Shown here: in pieces, positions 45,352 to 54,154 of the stretch
Numbering within the stretch: the stretch's first letter is position 1
Layout of the letters: each line of letters begins with the position of its first letter
Assembly: GCA_003555025.1 (NCBI GenBank)
Contig: PWHV01000022.1
Span: 1-64,000, forward strand
From: Methanomassiliicoccaceae archaeon
Lineage (GTDB): Archaea > Thermoplasmatota > Thermoplasmata > Methanomassiliicoccales > Methanomethylophilaceae
DNA: 64,000 nt
Reading direction: 5' to 3'
Position numbers and translations under genes: made by a program
Notes under the pieces: model-generated
Databases searched by the model: none
Told to the model about the DNA's origin: nothing
What the model saw: only the letters and a program-made list of their open reading frames with translations

Positions 45352-46263
45352 ATGCCCTCCTACGCGGTGCTGCATCGCAGCGGCGATCTCCGCCGCCGCG
45401 CTGAGGAGGCGGTCGCCGCCCTCGCCGACTGCCGCTGCTGCCCTCACGAATGCGGCGTCGACCGCCTGTCGGGAGAGACGGGATTCTGCGGCGTCGGCCG
45501 CCACGCGCTGGTGGCCAGCTACGGCCCCCATTTCGGCGAGGAGCCGCCGCTGGTGGGCAGGAGGGGCTCGGGGACCATCTTCTTCGCCGGCTGCAACATG
45601 CGCTGCGATTACTGCCAGAACCATGACATCAGCCAGGAGCGTCACGGTCGCGCCGTCGATGCCCGCGGGCTCGCCGACATCATGCTCCAGCTGCAGGACA
45701 TGGGCTGCCACAACGTCAACCTGGGGACCCCGTCGCACGTGGTCCCCCATCTGCTGGAGGCCTTGGACCTGGCGGCCGCCGACGGCCTCCGCCTGCCGCT
45801 GGTGTACAACAGCGGAGGCTACGACTCCCTCTCGGCCCTGGAGCTGCTCGATGGCGTGGTGGACATCTACATGCCCGACGCCAAGTACGACGACGAGGCG
45901 ACGGCGCGGTCCTTCTCCAACGTTGAGGACTACCGGCGCATCATGCGCTCCGCCCTCCGGGAGATGCACCGCCAGGTCGGCGACCTGGTGCTGGAGGACG
46001 GCGTCGCCGTCCGCGGCATGGTGATCCGCCACCTCGTCCTCCCGCAAGGGATGTCCGGCAGCGACGGGGTGCTGCGCTTCATCGCCGAGGAGCTGTCCCG
46101 CGACAGTTACGTGAACATAATGGACCAGTACCGTCCGGGATGGAAGGTTCTTTCCTCCCCGCAGGAAAAGCACCGCCCCTTGGCCCGCCGCACAAGCGGC
46201 GAGGAGCACCGCCGCGCCCTCCAGGCGGCCCGCTCGCAGGGCCTGCACCGCTTGGCGCGGTGA
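45352..46263 (+). CDS. PflX-like radical SAM protein
   Basis: Radical SAM enzyme of the PflX group (COG1313 type), 303 residues. The 4Fe-4S ligands are Cys81, Cys85 and Cys88 in CNMRCDYCQN. An N-terminal cysteine set (CRCCPHECGVDRLSGETGFC, residues 27-46) may bind another cluster. VASYGPHFGEEPPLVGRRGS and NLGTPSHVVP are typical. The group is annotated as resembling pyruvate formate-lyase activases but no glycyl radical enzyme is nearby. It is 32 bases after the phosphonate operon; a link to that pathway is possible but unsupported. Confidence 0.87.
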   Translation: MPSYAVLHRSGDLRRRAEEAVAALADCRCCPHECGVDRLSGETGFCGVGRHALVASYGPHFGEEPPLVGRRGSGTIFFAGCNMRCDYCQNHDISQERHGRAVDARGLADIMLQLQDMGCHNVNLGTPSHVVPHLLEALDLAAADGLRLPLVYNSGGYDSLSALELLDGVVDIYMPDAKYDDEATARSFSNVEDYRRIMRSALREMHRQVGDLVLEDGVAVRGMVIRHLVLPQGMSGSDGVLRFIAEELSRDSYVNIMDQYRPGWKVLSSPQEKHRPLARRTSGEEHRRALQAARSQGLHRLAR

Positions 46264-46267
46264 GAAT

Positions 46268-46284
46268 TGGAAAAAACGGTTTGA
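46268..46284 (-). terminator. T-rich end of the catalase transcript
   Basis: The 25-base gap between convergent genes reads GTTTTTTCC on the minus strand directly after the catalase stop, the kind of oligo-T signal archaeal polymerase terminates on. Confidence 0.4.
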
Positions 46285-46288
46285 AAGG

Positions 46289-47728
46289 TCAGACCAGGTC
46301 ATCCTCGCTCAGGCCCAAGCCAACGGCGACGCGGCGGCCGTAGTCGGCATCGGCCTTGAAGAAACTCTTCACCTGGCGCTGCTGGATGTCGCGGCGGGCG
46401 TTGCCCAGATGCGCCACGATGTTCTTCACCAGGTTGGCACGGTCCTGGTCGTTCATGGCCTTATTGTACAGCGCCCCGGCCTGCACGAAGTCGTCGTTCC
46501 CGTGCTTGTAGGGCTGGCGCCCCGCCATCCCCGCGACCTGGTACATCGGCTCGCCCTCCCCGGGCACCGGGTCGGCGGCGTAATGGCTGTTAGGCCAGTA
46601 GTTGGGCCCGTCCCCCATGTTGCCGTCGGTGCGCATGGCGCCGTCGCGCTGGTAGTTGTCCACCTTGGCCTTGCTGGCGTTCACCGGTATCTGGTGGTAG
46701 TTGGCGCCCAGGCGGTAGCGGTGGGCGTCCGGGTAGGCGAAGAGCCTCCCCTGCAGCATCTTGTCCTCCGAGGCGGCGATGCCGGGCACGAAGTTGCCAG
46801 GGGAGAACGCCGCCTGCTCCACCTCAGCGAAGTAGTTGGCCGGGTTGCGGTCGAGCACCATCCTGCCGATGTCCATCGGCGGATAGTCCCCGTGGGGCCA
46901 GACCTTGGTCACGTCGAAGGGGTCGAAGCGGTACTCCTCCGCCTCCTCCGGGGTCATGATCTGCACCTGCAGCGTCCAGGATGGGGGATCGCCCCTCTCG
47001 ATGGCCTCGTGGAGGTCGCGGGTGGCGTGGTCAGGGTCCTTGCCCTTCACCTCCTCCGCCTCCTCCATGGTGAGGTTCTCGACGCCCTGGTCGGTCTTGA
47101 AGTGGTACTTCACATAGAACATCTCGCCCCGGTAGTTGTACCACTTGAAGGTGTGGCTGCCGTAGCCGTTCATGTTGCGGTAGCTGCGCGGCGTGCCGCG
47201 GTCGGAGAACAGTATGGTCACCTGGTGCACCGACTCCGGGGTGAGCGACAGGAAGTCCCAGAACATGTCCGGGTCCTTGAGATTGGTCCCCGGCTTCCGT
47301 TTCTGGGTATGGATGAAGTCAGGGAACTTCAGCGGGTCGCGGATGAAGAACACCGGGGTGTTGTTACCCACCAAGTCGTAGTTCCCGTCCTCGGTGTAGA
47401 ACTTGACCGCGAAGCCGCGCGGGTCCCTCTCCGCGTCGGCGGAGCCCTTCTCCCCGCCGACGGTCGAGAAGCGCACGAACACCTCGGTGCGCTTCCCCAC
47501 CTCGGAGAGGAACTTGGCCTTGGTCCATTCGCTCACGTCCTTGGTCAGTTCGAAGTAGCCCCCGGCGCCGGTGCCCTTGGCGTGCACCACCCTCTCGGGG
47601 ATCCTCTCGCGGTTGAAATGTGCCAGCTTCTCCACCAGGTGGACGTCCTGTATCAGCACCGGGCCGGGGTTCCCCGCCGTCATACTGTCCAGGTCGTTCT
47701 CCACCGGTCGCCCGAAGTTAGTCGTCAT
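46289..47728 (-). CDS. Monofunctional haem catalase
   Basis: Decomposes hydrogen peroxide. It has 479 residues, the small-subunit clade length. The distal histidine is His49 in [30 protein letters not shown] holds the haem-pocket residues, and the proximal tyrosine is in [14 protein letters not shown] near 330. ATG 47728 follows a purine-rich GAGGATCTGAAAAGG site. Such catalases in anaerobic archaea are generally thought to come from bacteria by transfer. An MFS gene lies upstream in the same direction. Confidence 0.96.
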   Translation of the reverse strand: MTTNFGRPVENDLDSMTAGNPGPVLIQDVHLVEKLAHFNRERIPERVVHAKGTGAGGYFELTKDVSEWTKAKFLSEVGKRTEVFVRFSTVGGEKGSADAERDPRGFAVKFYTEDGNYDLVGNNTPVFFIRDPLKFPDFIHTQKRKPGTNLKDPDMFWDFLSLTPESVHQVTILFSDRGTPRSYRNMNGYGSHTFKWYNYRGEMFYVKYHFKTDQGVENLTMEEAEEVKGKDPDHATRDLHEAIERGDPPSWTLQVQIMTPEEAEEYRFDPFDVTKVWPHGDYPPMDIGRMVLDRNPANYFAEVEQAAFSPGNFVPGIAASEDKMLQGRLFAYPDAHRYRLGANYHQIPVNASKAKVDNYQRDGAMRTDGNMGDGPNYWPNSHYAADPVPGEGEPMYQVAGMAGRQPYKHGNDDFVQAGALYNKAMNDQDRANLVKNIVAHLGNARRDIQQRQVKSFFKADADYGRRVAVGLGLSEDDLV

Positions 47729-47777
47729 CCTTTTCAGATCCTCGCCCCCTTGCAGGGAAAATATGCACGGGCCAAGC

Positions 47778-47787
47778 ATTTAAGTTT
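47778..47787 (-). promoter_or_regulatory. TATA box of the catalase gene
   Basis: On the minus strand AAACTTAAATG lies about 50 bases before the catalase ATG, so a leader of roughly 25 bases is predicted. Confidence 0.5.
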
Positions 47788-47830
47788 CACCGAAGCGACG
47801 ACGACTTGGTAGCTCCGCGCCCCGGTATGC

Positions 47831-49114
47831 TCATTCAGGCGGCTTCTCCACCGAGAGGAACGCGCAGAGGGTGGCCACCAGCATGCAGAGGAACATGAAC
47901 AGCCACAGCGACTTGAACTCCGCCAGCTCGGTGCCGGTGGTGACGAAGAGGCCGGAGACGCTCTGCATCACCGCCGCACCCGCGAAGGGGAAGATGTTGA
48001 GCGACGCTATCACCGTGCCGATGATGGCCAAGGGGAAGAGCTCCTTCAGCTGCGCGAAGGCCACCACGAACCAGCTGCCGAAGAAGCCGAAGCAGAAGGT
48101 GATGGCCCCCTGCGCCCCCATGGTGGCGAGATCCCCGGCGGTGAGCCACATGAACCCCCATAGCAGCGTGAAGATGGCCGTTCCCATGATGAGGACCTTC
48201 CTCCTCGACCTCAGCACCCGGTCGGAAAGGACCCCGGACACCGGAGCGCCGCAGATCATCCCCGCCCCCACCAGGGTTATGAGGAGGCTGTAGTCCTCCA
48301 TGCCGTAGATGTTGCGGTAGTACATGCCCGCCTGCAGGCCCTGGAATGTCATTATGCAACCGTAGATGATGAAGAACCATATCGCCAGGGGCCAGAACTT
48401 CCTGCCCGAGCTGAAGGCCATGGTCATGCCCTGGCGCAACGGTATCACCTCGTCGCCGGCGCCCGGCGGCGGGGAGCCCCGCTCCGCGGTCTCCACCTCT
48501 TGGATGCTGGGCAGCCCGCGGAGGCGGGGCCGGTCGATGACTATGGCATAGACAAGCACCGTAAGGGCGATGGTGAACAGGCCCAGCAGGATGTAGGTAT
48601 TCTGCCAGCCGTAGCTGGCGGTCATAACCGCCAGCGGCGTGGCCGCCACGATCGCCCCCACGTTCCCCACTGCCAGCAGTATGCCGGTGAGGGAGGCGAA
48701 CTCGTTGCTGCGGAACCACATGGCGAAGACCCTCATCGCCGGGATGTAGACCATGGCGACACCGGCGCTGATGAGCAACCTGCCCAGCAGCACCACCTCG
48801 AACGACGGCGCGAACGCGCTCAGGAAGGAGCCGAAGGCCGCCAACGATAAGAAAACGATCAAGGTCCTCTTCGGCCCCCATCGGTCGGCGAGCACGCCGC
48901 TGGGGAACTGCAGGGCGGTGTAGACGAAGAAATAGGCCGAGCCGAGCATGGCCACCGATGACGCGCTCACCTCGAAGATGTCGGCGATGTCCCCGCCCAC
49001 CACCGAGGTGGAGGTGCGGTGGAAGTAGACCAGGAAATAGCCCAGCGCCAGCACCGCGAATATCAGCCAGCGGTAGCGCAGCAGTCTCCTGACACTTCCC
49101 TCTTCCAACACCAT
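47831..49114 (-). CDS. Major facilitator superfamily transporter
   Basis: A 427-residue secondary carrier with about twelve membrane helices and a hydrophilic central loop (residues 205-235, charged and proline-rich). The MFS loop motif appears as GVLADRWGPKRT after helix 2. ATG 49114 is chosen since GGAGGAAGAGGAAGG precedes it and any longer frame would run into tRNA-Val. Substrate is unknown; the overall form is that of nitrate/organic anion-type MFS carriers. Confidence 0.88.
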   Translation of the reverse strand: MVLEEGSVRRLLRYRWLIFAVLALGYFLVYFHRTSTSVVGGDIADIFEVSASSVAMLGSAYFFVYTALQFPSGVLADRWGPKRTLIVFLSLAAFGSFLSAFAPSFEVVLLGRLLISAGVAMVYIPAMRVFAMWFRSNEFASLTGILLAVGNVGAIVAATPLAVMTASYGWQNTYILLGLFTIALTVLVYAIVIDRPRLRGLPSIQEVETAERGSPPPGAGDEVIPLRQGMTMAFSSGRKFWPLAIWFFIIYGCIMTFQGLQAGMYYRNIYGMEDYSLLITLVGAGMICGAPVSGVLSDRVLRSRRKVLIMGTAIFTLLWGFMWLTAGDLATMGAQGAITFCFGFFGSWFVVAFAQLKELFPLAIIGTVIASLNIFPFAGAAVMQSVSGLFVTTGTELAEFKSLWLFMFLCMLVATLCAFLSVEKPPE

Positions 49115-49209
49115 GCCTTCCTCTTCCTCCGGTGCAAAGAACGACCGCCATGTTGATAATGGCTGTCGCCTGGTATAGAACAGCTCGTCGAACGAAATGC
49201 GAGGGGGGA

Positions 49210-49285
49210 TGGTGGGCTCGGCCGGATTTGAACCGGCGGTCTCCGCCATGTCAAGGCGACGTCATAACCCCTAGACTACGAGCCC
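49210..49285 (-). tRNA. tRNA-Val (anticodon GAC)
   Basis: On the minus strand the acceptor GGGCTCG/CGAGCCC pairs fully. The D-arm is GTC-TAGGGGTTA-TGAC, the anticodon stem TCGCC/GGCGG encloses loop TTGACAT with anticodon GAC, and the T-arm is GCCGG-TTCAAAT-CCGGC. Discriminator A and CCA are encoded (CCA at 49210-49212). Confidence 0.96.
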
Positions 49286-49448
49286 TAGGGAACGGGGATA
49301 CCTGTTTTTATTATTATATCTTTCCACCGCCGGCCGGGGCACTGGCATTCCGCCATCGGCCACCGCTCCCCCGCCGCGGGGAACAGGCGCCCAATTGCAT
49401 GCGGCCGCGTAATCTATTAATCACCCGAGTCAATGGTCCAATGGTATC

Positions 49449-49688
49449 ATGACCGAGATAATCCTTTTCACCAAGCCCGAATGCCAGAAGTGCGACCACG
49501 TCAAGGAGCGGCTGCCGGCGGGCGTCGACATGGAGATATTGGACGCCGACAGCGTCGACGGCATGGCCGAGGCGGCATACTACGAGCTGCTGGAGGAGGA
49601 GTTCCCCGTGCTGGTGGTGGACGAGGAGGTGGTCACCGGGGCCATCAGGATCCTCGAGCGCCTGAGGTCGATCGTCGGGAGCGGATGA
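49449..49688 (+). CDS. Glutaredoxin-like small redox protein
   Basis: A 79-residue thioredoxin-fold protein with the redox motif CQKC (Cys12 and Cys15) after IILFTKPE. FPVLVVDEEVVTG carries the cis-proline. It has an archaeal promoter-like element near 49413. Its stop overlaps the kae1 start (ATGA). The partner protein is unknown. Confidence 0.85.
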   Translation: MTEIILFTKPECQKCDHVKERLPAGVDMEILDADSVDGMAEAAYYELLEEEFPVLVVDEEVVTGAIRILERLRSIVGSG

Positions 49689-50686
49689 TGCTCACGCTGG
49701 GCATCGAGGGCACCGCCCACACCGTGGGTGTGGGCATCGTCGACGATGACGCCAATGTCCTTGCCAACGAGATGGAGATGTACCGCCCTCCGCAGGGCGG
49801 CATCCATCCCCGCGAGGCCGCGAACCATCACGCCGAGCGCGTGACCCCGGTGATAAGGAATGCCCTCGACGCCGCCGGCGTCTCCGCCTCGGACATCGGA
49901 CTGGTGTCCTTCTCCCGCGGCCCCGGGCTCGGGCCCTGCCTGCGCACGGTGGCCACCGCCGCCCGCTCCCTCGCCCTCTCCCTGGGCGTGCCTCTGTTGG
50001 GGGTGAACCATTGCATCGCCCATCTGGAAATAGGCATAGCCAGCACCGGATGCCGCGACCCGGTGCTGCTCTACGCGTCGGGAGGCAACACCCAGGTCAT
50101 CGCCTTGGCGGAGGGCCGCTACCGCATCTTCGGCGAGACCTTGGACATCGGCATCGGCAACATGCTGGACAAGCTCGGCCGCGAGCTCGGCCTCGGCTAC
50201 TACGCCGGACCGGCCATAGAGAAACTGGCCCTGGAGGGAGAGCGCTACCACGAGCTGCCGTACTCGGTCAAAGGGATGGACGTGGCCTTCTCCGGCATAA
50301 TGACCGCCGCCGTCGCCCTGCAGCGAAAGGGAGTCCCGCTGGAGGACATATGCCACTCGGTGCAGGAGACCTGCTTCGCCATGCTGGTCGAGGTGACCGA
50401 GAGGGCGATGGCGCACATCGGCAAGGACGAGCTGCTGCTGGGCGGCGGCGTGGTCCAGAACAACAGGCTCCGCGCCATGGCGGAGGCCATGTGCGCCGAG
50501 CGGGGGGCGCGGATGCACGTCCCCGAGCCCCGCCTCTGCGTGGACAACGGGGCGATGATCGCCTGGACCGCGAAGCTGATGCACGACGCGGGCATCAGGA
50601 CGAAGGTCGAGGACACCAAGGTGGACCAGCGCTTCCGCACCGATGACGTGGAGGTCATCTGGCGGCCGAAAGCTGCTCCCCTATGA
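49685..50686 (+). CDS. kae1: tRNA N6-threonylcarbamoyladenosine synthase catalytic subunit Kae1
   Basis: Transfers threonylcarbamoyl to A37 of ANN-decoding tRNAs, as the core of the KEOPS complex. It has 333 residues, so the Bud32 kinase often fused in euryarchaea is not fused here. Metal ligands are His109 and His113 in NHCIAHLEIG. GIEGTAHTVG is the ASKHA phosphate loop, and GGGVVQNNRL plus the late LCVDNGAMIAW are also diagnostic. ATG 49685 overlaps the upstream stop; ATG 49688 is equally possible. Confidence 0.95.
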   Translation: MMLTLGIEGTAHTVGVGIVDDDANVLANEMEMYRPPQGGIHPREAANHHAERVTPVIRNALDAAGVSASDIGLVSFSRGPGLGPCLRTVATAARSLALSLGVPLLGVNHCIAHLEIGIASTGCRDPVLLYASGGNTQVIALAEGRYRIFGETLDIGIGNMLDKLGRELGLGYYAGPAIEKLALEGERYHELPYSVKGMDVAFSGIMTAAVALQRKGVPLEDICHSVQETCFAMLVEVTERAMAHIGKDELLLGGGVVQNNRLRAMAEAMCAERGARMHVPEPRLCVDNGAMIAWTAKLMHDAGIRTKVEDTKVDQRFRTDDVEVIWRPKAAPL

Positions 50687-52007
50687 CGCGGTCCAGCTCC
50701 TGCAGGAACTCCTCCTCCCTCTCCAACGGCACCGCGGCGCCGCTGGCGATACGGTGGCCGCCGCCGCTGCCGCCCGCCTGCGAGCTCGCGTGTCGCAAAG
50801 CCGCCGCCAGGTCGATGCCGGCGGCGAGCTGCTCGTTGGTCCCTCGCCCGGACACGCGGACGCTGGTCTCTTTGCGGCTGAGGCCGAAGCAGGGGAGGCG
50901 GCTGTCGCCGAGATACTGCATGGCCACGCCGCAGACTATGCCGGTGAATCCCGAGGAGGGGCTGTGGAAGTACTGGATGTTCTCCATGCTCTGCAGGCCC
51001 TGCTCCTCTAGCTCCAGCACCATGCGCACCACCTCATCGAGGTACTCCATGCGCAGGTCCCTTGCCTGGCGCATCGCCCCCTCATCCCCCAGGGCCAAAG
51101 CGACGCCGAGGCTCTCCTGGTCCTTGCGCCCGCAGGCGTTGAGCAACGATGCCAGCTCCTCGGCGTCCATGCCCCAGCCGTCGAGGCGGTAGCGGGCCCT
51201 CGAGACCTCCTTCATCGTCGCCAGGCTAACGCCCTGGTCGACAAGGCGCAGGGCGATCAGCGAGGAGAGCCGGCGGCGGGACTGCTCGTCGAGGTCGCTG
51301 TCCTTGGTCCCCGGCGGTATACCGGCGCCGTTGAGGAAAGCGTCCACCTCCTCCGGTCTTCCGCTCACCCCCGCGATGTAAGGGTCGGTGCTGTGGTAGA
51401 GGGCGGAGCGCAGCTCGCCCGCAGGCACCAGCGACCCGGCGCCCTCTTGGATGTGGCCGCGGGCCACTCCCTCGGCCAGCAGGTGGGCGTTGACCCCGGT
51501 GGGCCCGTTTATGTGCTGGCGGTCGCCGGCGATGCCGGCGAAGGCCACTTGGACCAGGTCCCAGTTGGCGGGGTCCATCTCCACCGCCAGCATCAGGGAG
51601 AGCGACCCGGCGCAGGCGGAGGTCATGCCGTCGATGCCGAAGTGGTGCGGGTTGACGTAGGGAAGGTCCTCCCGGTCCTCGCCGTCGAGGTGGTGGTCGA
51701 GGACGATGACGTCCTTGCCGGTCGAATAGAGGGCGTCGAGATAAGAGGCGCCCATGTCGGCGACGATGACGCAATCGCAGTCCGAGGCGGCGATCTCCTC
51801 CGCCCCCTGCGCGCTCAGGGCCTTGTGCAGCCGCACATGGACATCCTTGCCGCCGCGGATGAGGGCGGCGGAGAGGACGCCGGCGGCGGAGATGCCGTCG
51901 GCGTCGTAGTGCGAGGCGACCTGCACATGCTGGTGCTTGGCCAGGACCTCGGCGCAATATGAGAAACGTGAAAGTAGTTTCGGGGGAAGCTGGACGCTAC
52001 CGTCCAT
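50655..52007 (-). CDS. RecJ-like DHH-family single-strand nuclease (GAN type)
   Basis: DHH/DHHA1 phosphoesterase of about 450 residues. Motifs in order: SHYDADGISAAG (DAD metal site), VIVADMGASY, VLDHHLDGE (DHH), and the C-terminal DHHA1 motif GSGGGHRIASGAAVP. Archaeal proteins of this group accompany the GINS-MCM replisome or degrade RNA and DNA ends. The start is uncertain between GTG 52019 and ATGs 52013 and 52007; GTGAGG suits 52007. Adjacent to rps15, a conserved archaeal pairing. Confidence 0.92.
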   Translation of the reverse strand: MDGSVQLPPKLLSRFSYCAEVLAKHQHVQVASHYDADGISAAGVLSAALIRGGKDVHVRLHKALSAQGAEEIAASDCDCVIVADMGASYLDALYSTGKDVIVLDHHLDGEDREDLPYVNPHHFGIDGMTSACAGSLSLMLAVEMDPANWDLVQVAFAGIAGDRQHINGPTGVNAHLLAEGVARGHIQEGAGSLVPAGELRSALYHSTDPYIAGVSGRPEEVDAFLNGAGIPPGTKDSDLDEQSRRRLSSLIALRLVDQGVSLATMKEVSRARYRLDGWGMDAEELASLLNACGRKDQESLGVALALGDEGAMRQARDLRMEYLDEVVRMVLELEEQGLQSMENIQYFHSPSSGFTGIVCGVAMQYLGDSRLPCFGLSRKETSVRVSGRGTNEQLAAGIDLAAALRHASSQAGGSGGGHRIASGAAVPLEREEEFLQELDRVIGEQLSAAR

Positions 52008-52015
52008 GGGCATCC

Positions 52016-52471
52016 TCACTTGAGCATCAGCTCTGCGGTCTTGATGGAGTACTTCCAGCGGGGGGACAGGACCCCTTTCTTCTTGTAGTACTTCTCGAGG
52101 CGGCGTATCCTGGACTCGACCAGCTGCAACGCCCTCTTGTTGCTCACGTCCATGCGGTGCTCCTTGAGGTGGCCGCTGAGGTTGATGGCCTTCCTCATGA
52201 GATTGGCCATGTCCTCGGGGATCGCGGGCAACAGATCGTTCTCCACCATGATCTCGGTGATGGTCTTGCCAGTGGCCAGCTTTACATCGGGGATGGCGTG
52301 CTGGTCCCTCAGGACCAGGCCTATCATCGCCGAGGAGGCTCCGTCGTTGGCCATGCTGACGACCTTTTCTTTTATGTCCTCAGCGGAATACGGCACCCAC
52401 TCCGGGTTCTCGGTGGCGGGGGGCCTGTGTGAGGCTGACTTACCTTTCTTTCTAGCGTGCATTCTTGCCAT
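52016..52471 (-). CDS. rps15: Small ribosomal subunit protein uS15 (archaeal S15)
   Basis: A 30S protein of 151 residues with the archaeal N-terminal extension MARMHARKKGKSASHRPP. WVPYSAEDIKEKVVSMANDG and the core LSGHLKEHRMDVSNKRALQL identify it. GGAGG six bases upstream selects ATG 52471. It is followed by the RecJ-like gene with overlap or near-overlap. Confidence 0.97.
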   Translation of the reverse strand: MARMHARKKGKSASHRPPATENPEWVPYSAEDIKEKVVSMANDGASSAMIGLVLRDQHAIPDVKLATGKTITEIMVENDLLPAIPEDMANLMRKAINLSGHLKEHRMDVSNKRALQLVESRIRRLEKYYKKKGVLSPRWKYSIKTAELMLK

Positions 52472-52563
52472 TAGGATCCTCCAAATGAATCGTCTGGCGG
52501 CGAGGCTTTTTGCCAATCCTACTCCTAGTATTTAAGCCCTTCACCCCTCGCCGCGCGCCCCGG

Positions 52564-52932
52564 TCAGTATGTCCTGTTGGCGGGCAGCGCCCCCCGCACT
52601 CCGCCGCGGGGGTCGTCCACGTCGCCATGGTAGCGGGGTATGAGATGGACGTGCATGTGCATGACGGTCTGGCCGGCGGCCTCGCCCACGTTGACGCCGA
52701 TGTTGTAACCGTCGGGGGAGCGCTCGCGGTCGAGCAGCTCCTTGGCCTCGTCCAGAAGCTCCCCGGCCGCCTTCAGCTCCTCGGCGTCGGCCTCGAAGAG
52801 GCCTCTGAAATGGCGGAAGGGTATGATTAGCAGGTGCCCCGGGCTGGCGGGGTAGCGGTCTTCGCGCGCGTAGCACCAGCGGTTGCGGAGCAGGACCTCC
52901 TCCTCGGGCGGGGCGCAGAACGGGCAGCTCAT
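52564..52932 (-). CDS. HIT family nucleotide hydrolase/transferase
   Basis: A 122-residue histidine-triad protein. The triad HMHVH is at residues 92-96 within QTVMHMHVHLIPRY. The N-terminal CPFC may bind zinc. Members hydrolyse nucleoside phosphoramidates or diadenosine polyphosphates. The gene stands alone upstream of a divergent small gene. Confidence 0.92.
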   Translation of the reverse strand: MSCPFCAPPEEEVLLRNRWCYAREDRYPASPGHLLIIPFRHFRGLFEADAEELKAAGELLDEAKELLDRERSPDGYNIGVNVGEAAGQTVMHMHVHLIPRYHGDVDDPRGGVRGALPANRTY

Positions 52933-53020
52933 GGTTCTTATCCCTCATGCCCTCGCACGTCTATAAGGCGAACGCCTCCGATGAGATGCGGGCCGACCCT
53001 GCCGCTGCGGGACGGACACA

Positions 53021-53029
53021 ATTAAATAT
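53021..53029 (+). promoter_or_regulatory. TATA box, leaderless promoter of the small accessory peptide
   Basis: ATTAAATAT is centred about 22-25 bases before ATG 53046, fitting a leaderless transcript and selecting that ATG. Confidence 0.6.
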
Positions 53030-53045
53030 CCGCGACAAAAATCCA

Positions 53046-53219
53046 ATGCCAGATGTCAGGAGACTCATCGAAGGCCTCCCGTCGTCGCAGCGCAGGGGGG
53101 CCACCCTGCTAGGCATCGAGGACCCATGGGTCCTGCTCGCATATCTGCTGTCCTTCATCGTCGCCGCCGGGTGCATCGCCTACGGCCTGCTGAACTGGAA
53201 CGAGGGCGGGGACGATTGA
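53046..53219 (+). CDS. Symporter small accessory-like membrane peptide
   Basis: A 57-residue protein with one membrane helix. The segment LLGIEDPWVLLAYLLSFIVA and the end YGLLNWNEGGDD resemble the small accessory subunits encoded beside sodium:solute symporters in archaea. Here there is a 17-residue basic N-terminal extension, and no symporter gene is adjacent; TBP follows convergently three bases later. The family call is from memory and moderately sure. Confidence 0.65.
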   Translation: MPDVRRLIEGLPSSQRRGATLLGIEDPWVLLAYLLSFIVAAGCIAYGLLNWNEGGDD

Positions 53220-53222
53220 TGC

Positions 53223-53768
53223 TCAGATGAGGCCGGCGTCGCGCAGGTCCTCGGCGATGTTGTCCACCGCCTTCTCCACGTCGTGGAACGTCTTGGCGCC
53301 GGTGCAGACCAGCTTGCCGGAGCTGAAGAGCAGCAGGACCACCTTGGGCGACTCCATGCGATAGACCAATCCGGGGAACTGCTCCGGCTCGTACTCCACC
53401 TTCTCCAGGCCCAGGGTGATGGCGAGGGCGTTGAGGTTGATCTCGCGGCCGAGGTCGGAGGAGGCCACCATGTTCTGCACCTCGATCTCCGGCCTCTCGA
53501 AAACCTCCACATTCTGCTCCCGGAGGCGGGCGGAGATGAAGGCGATGGCCTCATGCGCCTGGTCCAGGTTCTTGGCCCCGGTGCAGACCGCCTTGCCGCT
53601 GCGGAACAGCAGTATGGCGGTCTTGGGCTCCTTGATGCGGTATATGAGGCCGGGGAAGCGCTCGGGGTCATAGTCCGCGCCCTCCATGCTCAGGGAGATA
53701 GACTGGAGGTCCAGGCTCTTGGCCACTGCGGTGGATGAGACCACGTTCTCGATACGGACTGACGCCAT
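53223..53768 (-). CDS. tbp: TATA-box-binding protein
   Basis: General transcription factor that bends the TATA box, 181 residues. Two direct repeats each contain F-P-G-L-(I/V)-Y-R (residues 38-44 and the second near 128-135) and LLLFSSGK/ILLFRSGK with V-C-T-G-A-K. ATG 53768 follows GAGAGG. Confidence 0.97.
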   Translation of the reverse strand: MASVRIENVVSSTAVAKSLDLQSISLSMEGADYDPERFPGLIYRIKEPKTAILLFRSGKAVCTGAKNLDQAHEAIAFISARLREQNVEVFERPEIEVQNMVASSDLGREINLNALAITLGLEKVEYEPEQFPGLVYRMESPKVVLLLFSSGKLVCTGAKTFHDVEKAVDNIAEDLRDAGLI

Positions 53769-53801
53769 TTTTCACAACCTCTCCCGGTGATTTTTATGAC
53801 T

Positions 53802-53809
53802 GTTTATAA
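53802..53809 (-). promoter_or_regulatory. TATA box of tbp
   Basis: On the minus strand TTTATAAA lies about 38 bases before the tbp ATG, giving a leader of about 12 bases. Confidence 0.6.
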
Positions 53810-54154
53810 AGGTTGTTCGAGACCCATCAAAGAGTATGCCCAACGCAGCACCTCTATGTACTCGTCACGGGGAAAGGCCAGAGGCTCAGGGAGCTCGCGG
53901 AAGAAGCAATGCTCCATCTCGCCCTCTCTCAGCGCGGCGCCGGCCTCGCCGGCGCAGACGTTGCTGTCGTACACGGGGCGGCAGCCCTTGACCTTAAGCT
54001 CGAGTCCGCACTCCTCCGCGAACTCCCGGCGGGCGGCGTCGCGTATGGACTCGCCCTCCTCGATGCCACCGCCGGGCATCTCCCAGCCGCGGCGGGGGTT
54101 GCGTATCATCAGGAACTCGCCGTCGCGTATGCCCACGCAGTAGACCGTGCTCAC
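53804..54154 (-). CDS. Nudix hydrolase
   Basis: Hydrolyses nucleoside-diphosphate-linked compounds, 116 residues. The Nudix box runs from residue 28 to 50 (GGGIEEGESIRDAARREFAEECG in two parts) and is intact, with R-E-x-x-E-E. It starts at GTG 54154, overlapping the fibrillarin stop by four bases, so it is cotranscribed with it. Substrate unknown. Its 3' end overlaps the tbp promoter. Confidence 0.9.
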   Translation of the reverse strand: MSTVYCVGIRDGEFLMIRNPRRGWEMPGGGIEEGESIRDAARREFAEECGLELKVKGCRPVYDSNVCAGEAGAALREGEMEHCFFRELPEPLAFPRDEYIEVLRWAYSLMGLEQPL

